Shown: positions 4,687 through 5,228 of the stretch, piece by piece | Layout of the letters: every line of letters starts with the position of its first letter | How positions within the stretch are numbered: the first letter of the stretch is position 1 | Source of the DNA: Bifidobacterium breve | GTDB taxonomy: Bacteria; Actinomycetota; Acidimicrobiia; Acidimicrobiales; Ilumatobacteraceae | NCBI GenBank assembly: GCA_945896935.1 | Contig: CAMDER010000123.1 | Location: 1-5,228 of the forward strand | Direction of reading: 5' to 3' | Length of the DNA stretch: 5,228 nt | Notes under the pieces: model-generated | The model's database searches: none | Seen by the model: only the letters and a program-made list of their open reading frames with translations | Told to the model about the DNA's origin: nothing | Made by a program: the position numbers and the translations under genes

Positions 4687-5228
4687 TTAAAAAGCCCGCA
4701 CTGGACGCACGTAGACCGCGCCGTACTTGCCGTAGTAGTTCTGAGAGCCGATGCCGAAATGCTGGTTCCACGCGGTGACGGCGTCGACCTCAGAAGAACT
4801 CCAATAGGCGATCGAAAAACCACCACCGAGGCCCGTGCCGGTATTGAGAGTTCCGCCCGTGCACTGAGTTGTAACGCTTTGAGCAACATTTCTTGCCCAC
4901 TGACAAAGCAAATTGAGTTCTGCAGTCGTGGGTAGATACCAGTCCGACTGTGAACCGCCACTATATGCACGAGCCGCCCCTGCAGCCGTTGTCGTGTCAT
5001 TGCCTTGGGCAACAATTGCTAGTGAGTTTTTATAGCCAAGACCGATTCCTGAGGCGTTGTTGTAGGCCAAAGAGTCGTTCGTAATTGAAGGGACATCAAC
5101 CGATTGGTACGTACTGATTGCCCACAGTAAATTCGATGGATCAGCACTGCCACCACTCCACGTATTTGGGGCAACCTCAAGATATGTGCAGTTCTGATTA
5201 AGAGTCGCCCCACAAGCAAACGTGCCAC
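4687..5228 (-). CDS. Lcl_C/DUF1566-like extracellular domain, C-terminal part of a larger protein (5' end outside window)
   Basis: The frame is open from the right edge to TAA at 4689-4687 and gives 179 residues. In order it shows CGATLNQNCTYLEVAPNTW (5-23), LLWAIS (33-38), ASGIGLGYKNSLAIVAQG (58-75), SDWYLPTTAELNLLCQWA (94-111), a Gly-rich linker, AYWSSSE (140-146), and a C-terminus of the form AW-N-x-x-F...K...YVRPVRAF. This matches the Lcl_C/DUF1566-like domain that ends secreted, often repeat-rich, surface proteins; the fold is related to C-type-lectin/FGE folds. Two cysteine pairs (C5/C13, C108/C122) suit an exported protein with disulfides. The domain normally starts with a glycine-rich VFY strand, which lies just beyond the edge. 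Signal peptide and upstream modules are not visible. A TTG at 5070 is not a start, since conserved domain sequence continues upstream of it. Residues 147-172 look hypervariable (see findings). Likely role: ligand binding at the cell surface, by inference. Confidence 0.82.
   Translation of the reverse strand, partial: GTFACGATLNQNCTYLEVAPNTWSGGSADPSNLLWAISTYQSVDVPSITNDSLAYNNASGIGLGYKNSLAIVAQGNDTTTAAGAARAYSGGSQSDWYLPTTAELNLLCQWARNVAQSVTTQCTGGTLNTGTGLGGGFSIAYWSSSEVDAVTAWNQHFGIGSQNYYGKYGAVYVRPVRAF
4711..4788 (-). other. Candidate DGR-type variable region at the 3' end of the Lcl_C/DUF1566-like gene
   Basis: These 26 codons (residues V147-Y172) follow WSSSE and precede the invariant VRPVRAF tail. 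Eighteen end in C, six in G, two in T and none in A. The presumed variable positions (V, D, V, T, G, I, N, Y, Y, G, Y, G, V) are almost all NNC codons, as expected if an AAC-rich template were copied with adenine mutagenesis. The residue layout matches known DGR target tails that end AWN-x-x-F...K....YVRPVR. No template repeat or reverse transcriptase is in the window, so activity is unproven. Confidence 0.4.

Noticed and set aside
4563..5015. 150-residue minus-strand ORF across the terminator
   Set aside because: It is a shadow frame of the Lcl_C/DUF1566-like gene and would read through the hairpin and the AT-rich repeat, giving a nonsensical Tyr/Leu/Phe-rich stretch.
5019..5228. Alternative minus-strand frame at the right edge, and a TTG start at 5070
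   Set aside because: The frame ending at 4687 continues past 5070 to the edge with conserved domain sequence (CGATLNQNCTYLEVAP). The other frame is low-complexity shadow and the TTG is an internal Leu.
1..5228. CRISPR array, tRNA, rRNA, insertion sequence, or DGR template repeat
   Set aside because: No spaced direct repeats, tRNA arms, transposase motifs or second copy of the 4690-4788 sequence were found on either strand by eye.

Overview
The window looks like chromosomal DNA of a free-living actinomycete, possibly a freshwater or marine Acidimicrobiia (Ilumatobacter-like). This is inferred from the gene content: a probable F420-dependent LLM oxidoreductase of the Rv3093c type, a CaiB/BaiF CoA-transferase, and an Lcl_C/DUF1566-like extracellular domain. 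GC content is moderate, Shine-Dalgarno sequences are largely absent, and start codons sit close behind -10-like hexamers. No database search was possible, so the lineage is a suggestion.

Positions 1-4281 hold two divergent two-gene units separated by only 37 bp. Leftward (minus strand) are an amidase-signature hydrolase (942-2369) and a class III CoA-transferase (start 925, C-terminus cut by the left edge). Rightward are a TesB-like double-hotdog acyl-CoA thioesterase (2407-3249) and an LLM flavin/F420 oxidoreductase (3292-4281). Both first genes have a TAnnnT hexamer ending exactly 8 nt before the ATG, which suggests overlapping, leaderless divergent promoters. Together the four enzymes suggest a small acyl-CoA module: activation by CoA transfer, redox by the F420 enzyme, release by the thioesterase, and hydrolysis of an amide substrate or intermediate. 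The substrate cannot be read from the sequence.

Positions 4282-4686 hold a probable small minus-strand gene (64 aa, unknown function) whose stop codon abuts the oxidoreductase stop. Upstream of it are nested inverted repeats, then an intrinsic terminator and a short AT-rich tandem repeat belonging to the next gene.

Positions 4687-5228 are the 3' end of a minus-strand gene that enters from the right edge. It encodes a secreted-type Lcl_C/DUF1566-like domain ending in VRPVRAF. Its last ~35 codons have the layout and codon pattern (almost all NNC or NNG, none ending in A) expected of the variable region of a diversity-generating retroelement (DGR) target. No template repeat or reverse transcriptase lies in the window. 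This is the most interesting signal here.
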